From: Bacteroides gallinarum DSM 18171 = JCM 13658
Lineage (GTDB): Bacteria > Bacteroidota > Bacteroidia > Bacteroidales > Bacteroidaceae
Assembly: GCF_000374365.1 (NCBI RefSeq)
Contig: NZ_KB894149.1
Span: 1-42,855 of the forward strand
DNA: 42,855 nt
Direction of reading: 5' to 3'
In this document: positions 7,974 through 15,936 of the stretch, piece after piece
How the letters are laid out: every line of letters begins with the position of its first letter
Numbering within the stretch: the first letter of the stretch is position 1
Program-made: the position numbers and the translations under genes
The notes under the pieces: generated by a model
Seen by the model: only the letters and a program-made list of their open reading frames with translations
Told to the model about the DNA's origin: nothing
Database searches by the model: none

Positions 7974-9080
7974 TTATTTCAGTGAAATCTTATTGGCTGT
8001 CTCTCGTTTCTTTACATTTACTAAATCTGCATAGATTTGAGTTGTGGAAACGTTCTTGTGGGTTAGCATTTTTGAGACCGTGTAAATATCTGTACCTAAG
8101 GAGATTTGTATGACTGCGTAGCTATGTCGAAATCCATGGAAGGTTATCGGTTTCGTTATTCCTGCCTTTTTGAGCCAGTTCTTCAGCGGATAGTTAATCA
8201 TGCTCCGTTTCAAACCCTTGAATACTTTACCTGTGTCGGGCGTACCGCATAGTTCGTAGGCTTCGTAGCTGATAGGGAGTGTCGCTTCCGTTTGGGTTTT
8301 CTGGGTTCTGATACGCAAGCAATAGCCTTGGTCGGGAGCAATAGCGAAATCTTCCCATTGAAGATTGAGAATATCGCTGATGCGTAAACCTGTCAGACAA
8401 GCAAATAAAGAGGCTGCTTTCAGAACAGGGATATCACAAGGTGTGGCGGCAAGTTGCTTCACCTCGTCTAATGTCAGATATTCTTTCTTCACATCTTGCG
8501 GTTCAATCTTATCAAGGTAGTCATTGATGTTTTCTCGAAGCCATTTGTCCCGATAGGCAATCTTCAACAACCCTCTGAAAGTGGAGTAGTAGCCGGATGC
8601 CGAATTGAGGGATATGGGGCGGTTGCTGTGTTTGAGTTGCTTGGCGTTCAATAGGTATTCACGGAACTTCTTGCACAAGTCCACATTTACTTCGCTGAAG
8701 GTACATTGCCCTTTAACGAAGTTGTAGAAATGCTGATAGACAAACGTCCATTTCTGATCTTTGCTTCGGCACATCTTTTTGAAATAGGCAAGGAAATCGG
8801 CTTTCTGCTTGGTCTTATCCAAGAAACCGAATTCTTCATTGATAAGCGATTGCACTCTGATACAACGGATTGCCTCTGCCTTGTTCAGCATATCGTTGTT
8901 GAACTCCCTTTCCATTTCGTTTTTCGGGTGGGCATAGATGTAGATGCCGAGATATTCCCGACGACTCATCTGCATTGTCTCAGGGTTACGGACTGCCGGA
9001 TAATAATCCAGATACAAGGAGATGCGATTATTTCGAATCGCTCTCTGACGAACTGTTACTTTTGTACACGTGTGTGTCAT
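7974..9080 (-). CDS. tyrosine integrase of the NBU-like element
   Basis: This is a 368-residue tyrosine recombinase of the Bacteroidales mobilizable/conjugative transposon class: an N-terminal arm-type domain (about 1-100), a SAM-like domain (about 100-195) and a catalytic domain. Visible catalytic residues are R233 (TGLRISD), K261 (TQKTQ), H315 and R318 (HGFRHSY), H341 (LTHKN) and nucleophile Y350 (TQIYADL), so it should be active. It probably catalyses integration and excision of the element carrying the primase and mob genes. It lies downstream of the zinc-finger/HTH regulator and upstream of the RhuM-like gene. Its promoter carries the same box as the HTH-DUF3987 operon. Confidence 0.95.
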   Translation of the reverse strand: MTHTCTKVTVRQRAIRNNRISLYLDYYPAVRNPETMQMSRREYLGIYIYAHPKNEMEREFNNDMLNKAEAIRCIRVQSLINEEFGFLDKTKQKADFLAYFKKMCRSKDQKWTFVYQHFYNFVKGQCTFSEVNVDLCKKFREYLLNAKQLKHSNRPISLNSASGYYSTFRGLLKIAYRDKWLRENINDYLDKIEPQDVKKEYLTLDEVKQLAATPCDIPVLKAASLFACLTGLRISDILNLQWEDFAIAPDQGYCLRIRTQKTQTEATLPISYEAYELCGTPDTGKVFKGLKRSMINYPLKNWLKKAGITKPITFHGFRHSYAVIQISLGTDIYTVSKMLTHKNVSTTQIYADLVNVKKRETANKISLK

Positions 9081-9115
9081 ACTGTTTAATATTTAGAGTT
9101 TTACATTTGTTTGGT

Positions 9116-9154
9116 GCAAAGGAATATGGTGATTCAATGGTGGTAACATTCACC
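9116..9154 (-). promoter_or_regulatory. shared promoter/operator box, copy 2 (int)
   Basis: This segment lies in the 84-base gap between the regulator stop codon and the integrase start. It repeats the 5942-5980 box with 33 of 39 positions identical. The conserved parts are GCAAAGGAA, GGTG, TTCAATGGTGG and CATTCACC. The minus-strand -7-like sequence TTCCTTTG is at 9124-9117. Confidence 0.65.
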
Positions 9155-9164
9155 GATAAATAAC

Positions 9165-10064
9165 TTATTCAATCTTTGGGGCTGCAAGTAGCTTATCCAA
9201 TTCGGGTTTGGAAATAAGCGTGTATTTGCCTTTCTTGATCTTTGAGATATTATGATACTTCGCATAATGATAGAGTTGGTCACGGGTGAGATTGAACTTC
9301 TCCATTGCTTCGACTACCGTATAATATTGCGGTTCTTCGGGTGCTGCCACTCCTTTGGCAATATCGACATGCTTCTTGGAATAGTACACCATGATACCCT
9401 CTTTCTTCTTCGGAATGGCGTTCTTGGAAACGAAAGTGTAGATGGCTGATAAGGTCATACCGAATTTCTCCTGCATTTCTTGGGTACTATACCATTCGGT
9501 AATGTCGGGATTCGGGGCTTTCTTGGCAAAGTAAGCGTCCATGTGCTTCTTGCTCCAGTAGGTCTTGCCACGATTGAAAGTGCGAGGTATGTTGTTCTTT
9601 TTGGCTACCGCAAATATCCATGATTCGTTTACATGGTATTTCTCTTTTACTTCGGCTGTGGTGTAGAAGTCGGTAATAGGGGCTTTCTCTATGGGTACTC
9701 TCTTCTTATACTCCGCAGCATTTTCAAATAAAAGCTCAATGTCTTTCCTCCTGACTAATGTTTTTCCTTTGAATTGAACCGCTTTAATTACGTTATCTGC
9801 CATGTAGCGGTAAATGCTGGCTCGACTAATTCCTAAGAGTTTTGCGGCTTCGGGTGGCGTATAGAACTCTTTGTCTTCAACAGACGGTTCTTCTGCGTTC
9901 ATTGAAAACTCTTTTTGATAAGAAGCTATACGCTCTTGCCTAATCCGTTCCTTGTAAGCTGCATTGTTGCACCTATGAGAACAATAGTTCGTAGTCGTTT
10001 TGTGGGCTATGAAAATCTGCCCACACCACTTACATTTTTTCTTGATTTCGATGTTACTGCTCAT
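9165..10064 (-). CDS. zinc-finger regulator with four tandem HTH domains
   Basis: This 299-residue DNA-binding protein begins with a zinc motif C11-x2-C14-x13-C28-x3-C32. Four similar excisionase/HTH_17-type units follow (about residues 67-115, 132-180, 192-238 and 246-294). Each starts with an aromatic-Thr/Ser pair (FYTPPEA, FYTTAEV, WYSTQEM, YYTVVEA), has a recognition-helix segment (such as SRASIYRYM) and ends with a KGK-type wing. Only single HTH units are usual in excisionases, so it should contact a long or repeated site. It is upstream of int and is the obvious candidate to bind the two shared 39-bp boxes or the three phased GTCTCA hexamers before its own gene. Confidence 0.85.
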   Translation of the reverse strand: MSSNIEIKKKCKWCGQIFIAHKTTTNYCSHRCNNAAYKERIRQERIASYQKEFSMNAEEPSVEDKEFYTPPEAAKLLGISRASIYRYMADNVIKAVQFKGKTLVRRKDIELLFENAAEYKKRVPIEKAPITDFYTTAEVKEKYHVNESWIFAVAKKNNIPRTFNRGKTYWSKKHMDAYFAKKAPNPDITEWYSTQEMQEKFGMTLSAIYTFVSKNAIPKKKEGIMVYYSKKHVDIAKGVAAPEEPQYYTVVEAMEKFNLTRDQLYHYAKYHNISKIKKGKYTLISKPELDKLLAAPKIE

Positions 10065-10102
10065 TCTTTTCTCCGTTTATTTCTCCATTTTTGTTTCAGT
10101 GC

Positions 10103-10128
10103 GTCTCACCACGTCTCACTGTGTCTCA
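10103..10128. promoter_or_regulatory. three GTCTCA hexamers at exact 10-bp spacing
   Basis: GTCTCA occurs at 10103-10108, 10113-10118 and 10123-10128, one helical turn apart, 40-65 bases upstream of the start codon of the zinc-finger/HTH regulator. This is the form expected of an autoregulatory operator or of recombinase arm sites. Confidence 0.5.
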
Positions 10129-10205
10129 AATCTACACTACCTTGTTGGCGAGAAACAAGGCTTCAACAAGCGAGCAACAAATGCGGTACAAAAATGAGCT
10201 GAAAA

Positions 10206-10239
10206 AGCCCTATAAACGATAACTATCGCTTATAAGGCT
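10206..10239 (-). terminator. long hairpin near the right end of the NBU-like element
   Basis: Arms 10206-10221 and 10224-10239 pair over 16 bases with two wobbles and a 2-base loop. On the minus strand the hairpin is followed by TTTTT, so it would stop transcription coming from the right. Confidence 0.6.
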
Positions 10240-10800
10240 AAAAAGAAAGGCGCTCAAAATGAATGCCTTAATAATCATTGATGATATATGCTAATCGTTG
10301 GTAATCACTACCTACTTACCGATGCAAAGATGTTAGTAATCTGTATGTCAGTTAGTTGGGTTGTATTGGAATGGTATTTGAGCCATGATTTTATTGTTGG
10401 AAATAAGAGTTTAAGTAATTGTAAATCAGCTTATTATGTGCTATATAAATGTTGCTTTCTTTTGTTTTCACAAGTTACTTACCAACACAGTTATATAAAC
10501 AGTCTGATGCTCAATTTGATACAGCTAATTGAATCATATTTGAGCCATTAAATTTTACGTTTCTATCCATTTGGAAATATGAACGGTTCTGATTTTCTTA
10601 TAAGTTTCAATTTTTTCATCACTTTCCTGATTTAGATGTGATTTTATTAGAGTTTAATATTTAATAACACAGATGCGAATGAATTTATCTCTAATATGCA
10701 TCTATATTTTGCAAAATTAGGTAATTATCAATTATTTCGCATAATATGTATCGAAAATATTTCTCAATATCTCATCTGTGTTTATTTAGTCGCCAATTAT
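10240..10800. other. AT-rich gap, probable element boundary
   Basis: No gene is supported here. The stretch is very AT-rich and holds a 12-bp direct repeat TATTTGAGCCAT (10375-10386 and 10537-10548). The end of the NBU-like element probably lies in or near it, but no matching attachment repeat was found at the left end. Confidence 0.45.
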
Positions 10801-11179
10801 TTCAGCAAGGAGAAAAAGGTATTCACATATATACAGGTTTTCAGATTCTCAGAAAGATGTACGTTATGTTGATCCTGCATATGGTAGAAATTTATGCTAC
10901 ATGATTTTTCAGCAAAGGAATAAAGAACTTACTTTCTGCTTAGGGATGAAGTTTATAAATAAGTTTATCAATTCATATATACATATATGAGTTCTATTAA
11001 ACTTGTAAACTCAATGGCTTATCCTGTTGTATGGCTGAATCAGTCAAGTAAGTTTAGTTTAAGATACATGTATATATACATGGGTAAATCTAAACTTTAA
11101 ACTTGTAGAAAGCCCTCCATCAGTCAGAATGCTGTTCTGGTTGATGGAGGGCTATATTGGTCTTTTTCTCCTTGCTGAA
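10801..11179. repeat. MITE-like module, copy 1 (left of AbiE)
   Basis: Perfect 18-bp terminal inverted repeats (TTCAGCAAGGAGAAAAAG at 10801-10818, its complement at 11162-11179) enclose AT-rich DNA without a gene. Inside is a 42-bp block (11064-11105) identical to 13594-13635, centred on the palindrome CATGTATATATACATG with flanking AAGTTTA/TAAACTT arms. A 12-bp perfect stem (11111-11122 with 11142-11153) lies near the right end. Confidence 0.6.
11111..11153 (-). terminator. hairpin downstream of the AbiEii gene
   Basis: Perfect 12-base arms AGCCCTCCATCA (11111-11122) and TGATGGAGGGCT (11142-11153) lie about 45 bases past the AbiEii stop codon and would serve as its terminator. Confidence 0.55.
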
Positions 11180-11198
11180 ATTGTATTTCTGTTTATAG

Positions 11199-12272
11199 TT
11201 ACAACTGTTGTAATAGATGGCTGGTCTTTGCCCAATAGTAATAGGCTTCAGGAGAAGTCCTTTTCAGCTTATTCAGTCGCGAAGGAAGTGTGGGTGCTAT
11301 ATCCAGGGAGCCTATGGTGGCAGGATTACCGTCGTATTTTTCTATTATTGTGTTGCCCGTCTCTATCATTGTGGCGATATAGGCTGCGCGTGCTGCGTCT
11401 CTAATCGCATCGTCAATGAAATAACCGCCATTGAACATGAAGGATTTGATCCTTTGTATACCACGTTGTAGTGCATCAAATTGTCCGTTTCCTTCACTTC
11501 CCCTTGTTGCCAGACACAGCGAAGTCTGTCTGATATCATCGAAAATGAGTTTTGGATTGTTTGGCAAATGCCTGTATGAGAGTTCAACTTCTGCAATTTG
11601 TACAAACGATTTTGTCGTTGTTTCAAGGACCTCTGTCTTCTCGAACAGTCTGGCTATATCATATAGCTGTTTGATGATCTCCATGCTGGCATCCTTACCA
11701 TTTTTGATATATGGAATACCTGTTGTATTGGGTGCATACGCCGTAAGCTTGTCTCCGAGAATATCTCCAATGGATGGTACTTTTACATAATTCAGTTCAC
11801 CTTCTGTCTTTATAAAACGGCTTTCTACAGGTAAAGTCACGACTTCGTTGTAGTGACAGTCTTCATTTAGAACGTCCAGCAGGATGGTTTCTTTTCGGTC
11901 TATGCCATCAAGGAAAGCCACTTGATAAAAGAATTTGGAATGCGATTTTGGTATGTCTGTTCCACGCTGAATTCTTTCTATCGGCTTATAGTCAATAAAG
12001 CCATAGTCTTTGTATGATTGCAGATACTCTTCTATTTCAGTACCTGGAGGACATATTATATCAATATCTATAGACAGCCTGTGTCTTTGTTCTTTTAAAA
12101 GAAGCATCAGACTGCTTCCACCTTTGAAATGAAATGGGCAACCTGAAGCCGCCAACATGTCCAGCAATGAAAAGGCATGGATGACCTTTTCAATGATATT
12201 TTTGTCCGGATAGTTTAGCTCCTTGGATTTTTCTTCAATCCATCTTGCTGTAAAGCATTCTTTATTTATCAT
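11199..12272 (-). CDS. AbiEii-type nucleotidyltransferase toxin
   Basis: This is a 357-residue protein of the AbiEii/AbiGii (DUF1814) nucleotidyltransferase family. In type IV toxin-antitoxin systems it arrests growth and can abort phage infection; related toxins add nucleotides to tRNA acceptor ends. The catalytic motif is clear: G51-G52-S53 (KGGSSLMLLL) followed by D69 and D71 (RLSIDIDI), the GS...DxD signature. A second conserved block contains DKLTAY (about residues 172-178), and a YDIARL segment follows. Its start overlaps the end of the upstream wHTH gene by 11 bases, the usual antitoxin-toxin coupling. It is longer than many members, with an additional helical C-terminal region. Confidence 0.9.
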   Translation of the reverse strand: MINKECFTARWIEEKSKELNYPDKNIIEKVIHAFSLLDMLAASGCPFHFKGGSSLMLLLKEQRHRLSIDIDIICPPGTEIEEYLQSYKDYGFIDYKPIERIQRGTDIPKSHSKFFYQVAFLDGIDRKETILLDVLNEDCHYNEVVTLPVESRFIKTEGELNYVKVPSIGDILGDKLTAYAPNTTGIPYIKNGKDASMEIIKQLYDIARLFEKTEVLETTTKSFVQIAEVELSYRHLPNNPKLIFDDIRQTSLCLATRGSEGNGQFDALQRGIQRIKSFMFNGGYFIDDAIRDAARAAYIATMIETGNTIIEKYDGNPATIGSLDIAPTLPSRLNKLKRTSPEAYYYWAKTSHLLQQL

Positions 12273-12990
12273 ATTTTTGTGATTGTTCTATTAATGAATA
12301 AGTACTATCGTATGCTCCTCTACGTTTTGCATATCGGAGCATTTTGGGAGTATTGACTGTGTACAAATCAAAGGCGGTCTGATACATATAAGTGATTTCC
12401 GTGCCCTGCATATAATCAAAGTCTTCGTCTTTCTGTATATCTACGAGTAGCTTTTCGATGGTAGGAGTAACCATCCCATCAACCTTATTTACTGGAGATT
12501 CAGTGACAAATATCTTTACAATGATGCATGGTTCATGCATGTTTACGTAGTCGTACATGAACTTTGCTGTCGGTTGCTTATAAACGGGCATGTCTGAATC
12601 CTTCAACAGAGAAAAAACAGAATCTACAGCATCCCGGTTGGTCTCGACATAAATAGCATGGTTCACAGAGACGTGATGTTGTAGTGTGGTGAAGATGCTG
12701 CCATCGTAGATGCAGAAATCGGTGAATGGCAATTTCTCTTTCAATCCGACATATAGTTTTCTCAGTGTTTCTGTTGGAGCAAATGAGAACACCTGTTTAT
12801 CTGTAAGCATGTATTCACCATTTCCTGTACGGGCTATCTTGTTCTCTTTGGTTAAGGTACAGAGATACTGGCGGGCGGTATTGGTCTTTATCCCCAATAC
12901 TGATACTAATTGAGGCACTTCAATCCGTCCGTAAGTACGAGCATAATTCAATATGCTCTGTTTAATACTATATTTCTCGTCAATACTCAT
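12262..12990 (-). CDS. AbiEi-type antitoxin / transcriptional regulator
   Basis: This is the partner of the AbiEii toxin. The N-terminal part is a winged helix (YGRIEVPQLVSVLGIKTNTARQYL...), which in AbiEi proteins binds inverted repeats to repress the operon. The C-terminal part would be the antitoxin domain. The frame stays open to an ATG at 13071, which would give 269 aa. I prefer the ATG at 12990 (242 aa), because the longer N-terminus is encoded by the promoter and palindrome themselves, and a consensus -7 box (TATATTTG) lies 8 bases before 12990. That predicts an almost leaderless mRNA. Overall similarity to named AbiEi proteins is modest; the call rests on gene order, the winged helix and the operator palindromes. 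Confidence 0.8.
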   Translation of the reverse strand: MSIDEKYSIKQSILNYARTYGRIEVPQLVSVLGIKTNTARQYLCTLTKENKIARTGNGEYMLTDKQVFSFAPTETLRKLYVGLKEKLPFTDFCIYDGSIFTTLQHHVSVNHAIYVETNRDAVDSVFSLLKDSDMPVYKQPTAKFMYDYVNMHEPCIIVKIFVTESPVNKVDGMVTPTIEKLLVDIQKDEDFDYMQGTEITYMYQTAFDLYTVNTPKMLRYAKRRGAYDSTYSLIEQSQKYDK

Positions 12991-12997
12991 TGCAGTG

Positions 12998-13028
12998 CAA
13001 ATATAATATAAAGTCGGCAACAAACCAA
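12998..13028 (-). promoter_or_regulatory. promoter of the AbiE operon
   Basis: On the minus strand the Bacteroidota -7 box TATATTTG is at 13005-12998, with a TTG-type -33 element about 20 bases upstream (13028-13026). The predicted transcription start falls on or next to the ATG at 12990. Confidence 0.7.
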
Positions 13029-13047
13029 CTTTATTGCCGACTTTATA
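13007..13047. repeat. AbiEi operator palindrome, proximal
   Basis: Perfect 14-base arms TATAAAGTCGGCAA (13007-13020) and TTGCCGACTTTATA (13034-13047) overlap the -33/-7 region of the AbiE promoter. AbiEi-family antitoxins are known to repress their promoter by binding inverted repeats. Confidence 0.7.
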
Positions 13048-13357
13048 TATAAGTTCTGAGCAATTAATCATTCTTTAGTGTGTTTTTCTATATTAAGTAA
13101 CACCATTATGAATTCATCATATTATGTAATATATGAGGTATTTTTCTTGTGTTGTAAAAGCATAGTATTAAAAGTATCCCGCAAATGACTAAGAAATTAA
13201 GTAGAATCTCTTATTAACGAAACTACACCTATCTGCTTGACTGTTTCCTAATATGAAGAGGTAAATATTTCTCGATCAACAATCTGAAATCACACCATAA
13301 AACATTGTCTTACCATTTACGTTTACTCTTTGTAAAATGATTCCATTGTTCTGCTAG

Positions 13358-13408
13358 GATAATATAAAGTCGGCAATAAAACCGATTTATTGCCGACTTT
13401 ATATTATC
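13358..13408. repeat. AbiEi-type palindrome, distal copy
   Basis: Perfect 23-base arms (13358-13380 and 13386-13408) around a 5-base spacer contain the same AAGTCGGCAA core as the proximal operator, about 350 bases upstream of the AbiE promoter. It could be a second binding site for AbiEi allowing looping, or the remnant of a duplicated promoter region. Confidence 0.65.
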
Positions 13409-13478
13409 AAATTCTTTTATCCGGGCTGTTAACTACTTTATGAGAATATTTACATGGTTGTGCATTGTCTGTCGGTGC

Positions 13479-13706
13479 TTCAGTAAGGAGAAAATGTAGT
13501 TCCCATTTTCTTTCTCATATGATATTTCTATTCGCAATGAATTGTTCGTCAGTCTTTTTATAAACCTGTTCAGGTTTGTAACCAAAGTTTAAAATACATG
13601 TATATATACATGGGTAAATCTAAACTTTAAACTTGCAGTAAGCCAGAGTAGGACAGAAGTCCGCTCTTTGACTGATAGGCATTGACTTTCTTTTTCTCCT
13701 TGCTGA
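13479..13706. repeat. MITE-like module, copy 2 (right of AbiE)
   Basis: It has the same plan and orientation as 10801-11179 but is shorter. A diverged left end (CAGTAAGGAGAAAATG at 13481-13496) and a right end identical in CTTTTTCTCCTTGCTG (13690-13705) enclose the same 42-bp palindrome block at 13594-13635. Confidence 0.55.
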
Positions 13707-14236
13707 TTTTGCACCTTTTCATCACTCACATGAGTGGCATCAGCCTTGTTGTGCTTCACCTCTGGCTTCCATCCTCTTGAATAGCTTCCGTGTTCAGACC
13801 TTTTTATGCAGAGTGCGGAGTTTCGTATTTCTCTTGCTATGCTATGCCGGGTTCATGGTGAAGTTTGGGAGTTATCGCTTTCACTATGTCCGGATTGCTT
13901 GCCATGGATCTGTGAAACCTGTCGAGTCTGACTATGAGAACAGCATTCTTTACCATGACCAGACACAAGAATATCAGGCCATTCCCTTCACATCTCATTT
14001 TGGACGAAGCCGTGACACTTACTTTTTCCTGTTGCGAAGTTAGTGCAAGCCGCATACTGCAAGTACCAGAACCTTATTCCCTGAATTTTTTCAAAAACTT
14101 TTCCAGCTGCAGCTTTTCGGAAAACTTTTCCTGCCTGACGGTGAAATAATTCGGTAATTACTTGCCTGATTGCTATCCTTGCCAACTTTGATGGCAACGT
14201 AAAAAATAAATGTTTCACTTCTAAAATTTCAATGTT

Positions 14237-14614
14237 ATGAAGAAAATGGAAAATTCTTTCGTAGTTTCTGGTTTTGTAGGTAAGGATGCAAGCATCCATC
14301 AGTTCTCAACCGCAAGCGTTGCACGTTTCCCTTTGGCAATCAGCCGCACTGAGAAATCAGGCGAGGAAACAACCCGCACTTCCGCTTTCATAAACGTCGA
14401 GACATGGCGCAAGAATGAGAATACTACATCCTTTGACCGCCTTGTCAAAGGAGCACTCCTCACGGTTGAAGGCTATTTCAAGCCGGAGGAGTGGCAGGAT
14501 GCCGACGGTGTCAAGCGCAACAGAGTGGCATTTGTAGCCACCAGGTTCTATGAAGCTGTTGAAAAGGAGGAAACTCCAGCAGCTCAGGAGAAGAACTCCA
14601 AGAAGGGCAAGTAA
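14237..14614 (+). CDS. ssb: single-stranded DNA-binding protein
   Basis: This is a 125-residue SSB with one OB fold (about residues 5-112). Recognisable features are the N-terminal NSFVVSGFVGKDA strand, RFPLAISR, the AFINVETWRK strand and a VEGYFKPEEW strand. The short tail is basic (KNSKKGK) and lacks the acidic DDDIPF tip of chromosomal SSBs, so it probably does not recruit host replication proteins in the usual way, as is common for plasmid/ICE-encoded SSBs. It likely protects single-stranded DNA during transfer or replication. A clear rho-independent terminator follows. Confidence 0.9.
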   Translation: MKKMENSFVVSGFVGKDASIHQFSTASVARFPLAISRTEKSGEETTRTSAFINVETWRKNENTTSFDRLVKGALLTVEGYFKPEEWQDADGVKRNRVAFVATRFYEAVEKEETPAAQEKNSKKGK

Positions 14615-14636
14615 ATCCTTTCTTCTCTCCAATAGA

Positions 14637-14659
14637 GCGGCCTTCGGGTCGCTTTTTTT
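14637..14659 (+). terminator. rho-independent terminator of ssb
   Basis: GCGGCC and GGTCGC arms (14637-14642 and 14647-14652) with a TTCG tetraloop are followed by a run of seven T, starting 22 bases after the ssb stop codon. Confidence 0.88.
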
Positions 14660-14923
14660 ATGCTTATACTTCTCTTTGCCGAGATTCGTTCCTCATACAC
14701 CGACTTCGGGGAACTGGCATAAATTCCGTTGCGAAGGTAATTGTCCGGTCTTGTCATCAGCAAGGTCAGGGCTTCGCTTTGCCGCAAAATCTCCACACCT
14801 GCGGGTAGTATTTTGGAGCAAAACCTTGCAGAGACAGCCCCGACACCTTCTTGGTGCAACAAAATTTATATGTGTTCCCGAAGTAGTTGATCTACGAGAG
14901 GGAAGAAAAAAACAGATGATATT
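14660..14923. other. 264-base leader region without a gene
   Basis: This gap is GC-richer than its surroundings and contains several small dyads. A minus-strand frame across it (14584-14862) has no plausible start signal or family. The last part carries a structured leader (14875-14904) for the gene at 14924. Confidence 0.4.
14875..14904 (+). promoter_or_regulatory. two-tier leader hairpin, copy 1
   Basis: An outer stem TTCCC (14875-14879) pairs with GGGAA (14900-14904) and encloses a GTAG-TTGAT-CTAC hairpin. The 3' arm ends 19 bases before the ATG at 14924. The same plan occurs before the genes at 18550, 20443 and 24073. Confidence 0.5.
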
Positions 14924-15274
14924 ATGACGACAATCCAATCAATCCTGAGCCGACTGACCAAGGCTGTTGGCGGTACTGAAAAGATGCTCTACATAGAGCC
15001 GGAGTTGAACAAGTTTGCAGAGTTCTACTTTGACAAGTGGGACGAGAACACCAGTGAGGATGTCATAGCCGAGTCTTTCACTGACTTCTGGTGGGACACA
15101 GACAGGGCTTGCAGAAGATGTTCAGAGTGTGGCAAGCTGATGCGTGCCGGGTATTGTGCTGACATGGGAGTAGCCTACTATTGCAGTGATGAATGTCTGC
15201 ACAGTGACTTCACCGATGAAGAATGGGCTGAGGAATGCGAGAACAACGACCAGAGTTATTATACGGAGTGGTAA
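14924..15274 (+). CDS. small cysteine-rich (zinc-binding) protein
   Basis: This is a 116-residue acidic protein of unknown function. The central part holds a zinc-ribbon-like set of cysteines (CRRCSECGKLM, then GYC and YYCSDEC), resembling the CxxC...CSxxC ribbon that closes with CSDEC in many small zinc fingers. The C-terminus is strongly acidic (DEEWAEECENNDQ). Small proteins of this kind are common in Bacteroidales conjugative elements and plasmids. It is followed 19 bases later by the next gene, so the two are probably co-transcribed. Confidence 0.78.
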   Translation: MTTIQSILSRLTKAVGGTEKMLYIEPELNKFAEFYFDKWDENTSEDVIAESFTDFWWDTDRACRRCSECGKLMRAGYCADMGVAYYCSDECLHSDFTDEEWAEECENNDQSYYTEW

Positions 15275-15293
15275 TCTTTTAAAATTCAATGAT

Positions 15294-15881
15294 ATGGCAA
15301 ATTTAGCAACAACGACCTATAAGGTCACTGGGACACGTGAAGCAGTAAATAACCTGTGGACTACCTTTCAGGACATGGAAGTGGATAGTAAGGATATAAG
15401 GCTGTTCAAGCTTGCCGAGCATTACGGCATTGACTATGAGAAAAAGCAAATCAGTGTTAGAGGACATATCTATTGGGCTGAATATGAAGAAGACGAAGAG
15501 AATGATTATTTCCTTCTTTCATTTGAGACAGAAACCGCATGGGATGCCTGTAACGAACTCTTCTTTGAAATAAACCGGATATTGAATGATGAACTGAGTA
15601 TTTCATACAGATGTTGCGAAAGTGGATGTGATTTGTTCTATACCCATGACGAGGGGGATTTCTTTCCCGAAGAATGTTGTGTGAGTTCATACGGCGAACC
15701 TTTCGAGGATGCATGTGAGGATGTTTTTGACACCATTGAGGATGCCATAGCTGAATGGACATCAAAGACCGGTATTGGACAGGGAGACCGCAGTGAAAAA
15801 GAAATGGTGGATTTTATCAATAGCTATGAATACGAAAGCGAAGAGACCTATTTCTACATCCACCCTTTTACATTCGAATAA
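15294..15881 (+). CDS. acidic protein with YubB/DUF1281-like N-terminus
   Basis: This is a 195-residue strongly acidic protein of unknown function. The beginning (MANLATTTYKVTGTREAVNNLW) has the pattern of a ferredoxin-like alpha/beta domain in which a strand is followed by a helix, as in the plasmid-borne YubB/DUF1281 family. The similarity is only suggestive. A cysteine group (RCCESGCDLF, EECC) may bind metal. The frame is open upstream to 15186, but that part would overlap the preceding gene in another frame, so I place the start at the ATG at 15294, 19 bases after the previous stop. Confidence 0.78.
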   Translation: MANLATTTYKVTGTREAVNNLWTTFQDMEVDSKDIRLFKLAEHYGIDYEKKQISVRGHIYWAEYEEDEENDYFLLSFETETAWDACNELFFEINRILNDELSISYRCCESGCDLFYTHDEGDFFPEECCVSSYGEPFEDACEDVFDTIEDAIAEWTSKTGIGQGDRSEKEMVDFINSYEYESEETYFYIHPFTFE

Positions 15882-15936
15882 CATACCCGCAAGGACATGA
15901 GGCAAGTCTCGTGTCCTTGCATAAAAACAAGATAAT

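Larger units (their letters stand above)
13072..14236. other. 1.2-kb gap between AbiE and SSB
   Basis: No convincing gene is seen; open frames at 13777-14055 overlap on both strands and look like chance. The gap holds the distal AbiEi palindrome (13358-13408), the second MITE-like module (13479-13706) and about 500 bases of unassigned DNA before ssb. Confidence 0.5.

Noticed and set aside
1..10300. Attachment-site direct repeats bounding the NBU-like element
   Set aside because: I compared the regions near 1010-1190 and 10100-10400 and found no convincing identical core; the element ends stay unassigned.
7440..10310. Similar sequences GATATATGTTAATCGTTTG (near 7442) and GATATATGCTAATCGTTGG (near 10284) as attachment sites
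   Set aside because: The match is imperfect and one copy lies inside the element upstream of the membrane-protein gene; more likely a promoter or operator resemblance.
10288..10551. Open frame of 87 codons on the + strand
   Set aside because: Very AT-rich, Leu/Tyr/Ser-rich product with no domain and no promoter or neighbouring gene; looks like chance in intergenic DNA.
13777..14055. Overlapping open frames on both strands in the gap before ssb
   Set aside because: Neither product resembles a protein family and each excludes the other; treated as non-coding.
14584..14862. Minus-strand frame across the ssb terminator and following leader
   Set aside because: It would have to run through the rho-independent terminator and the end of ssb; more likely a shadow of a conserved leader region.
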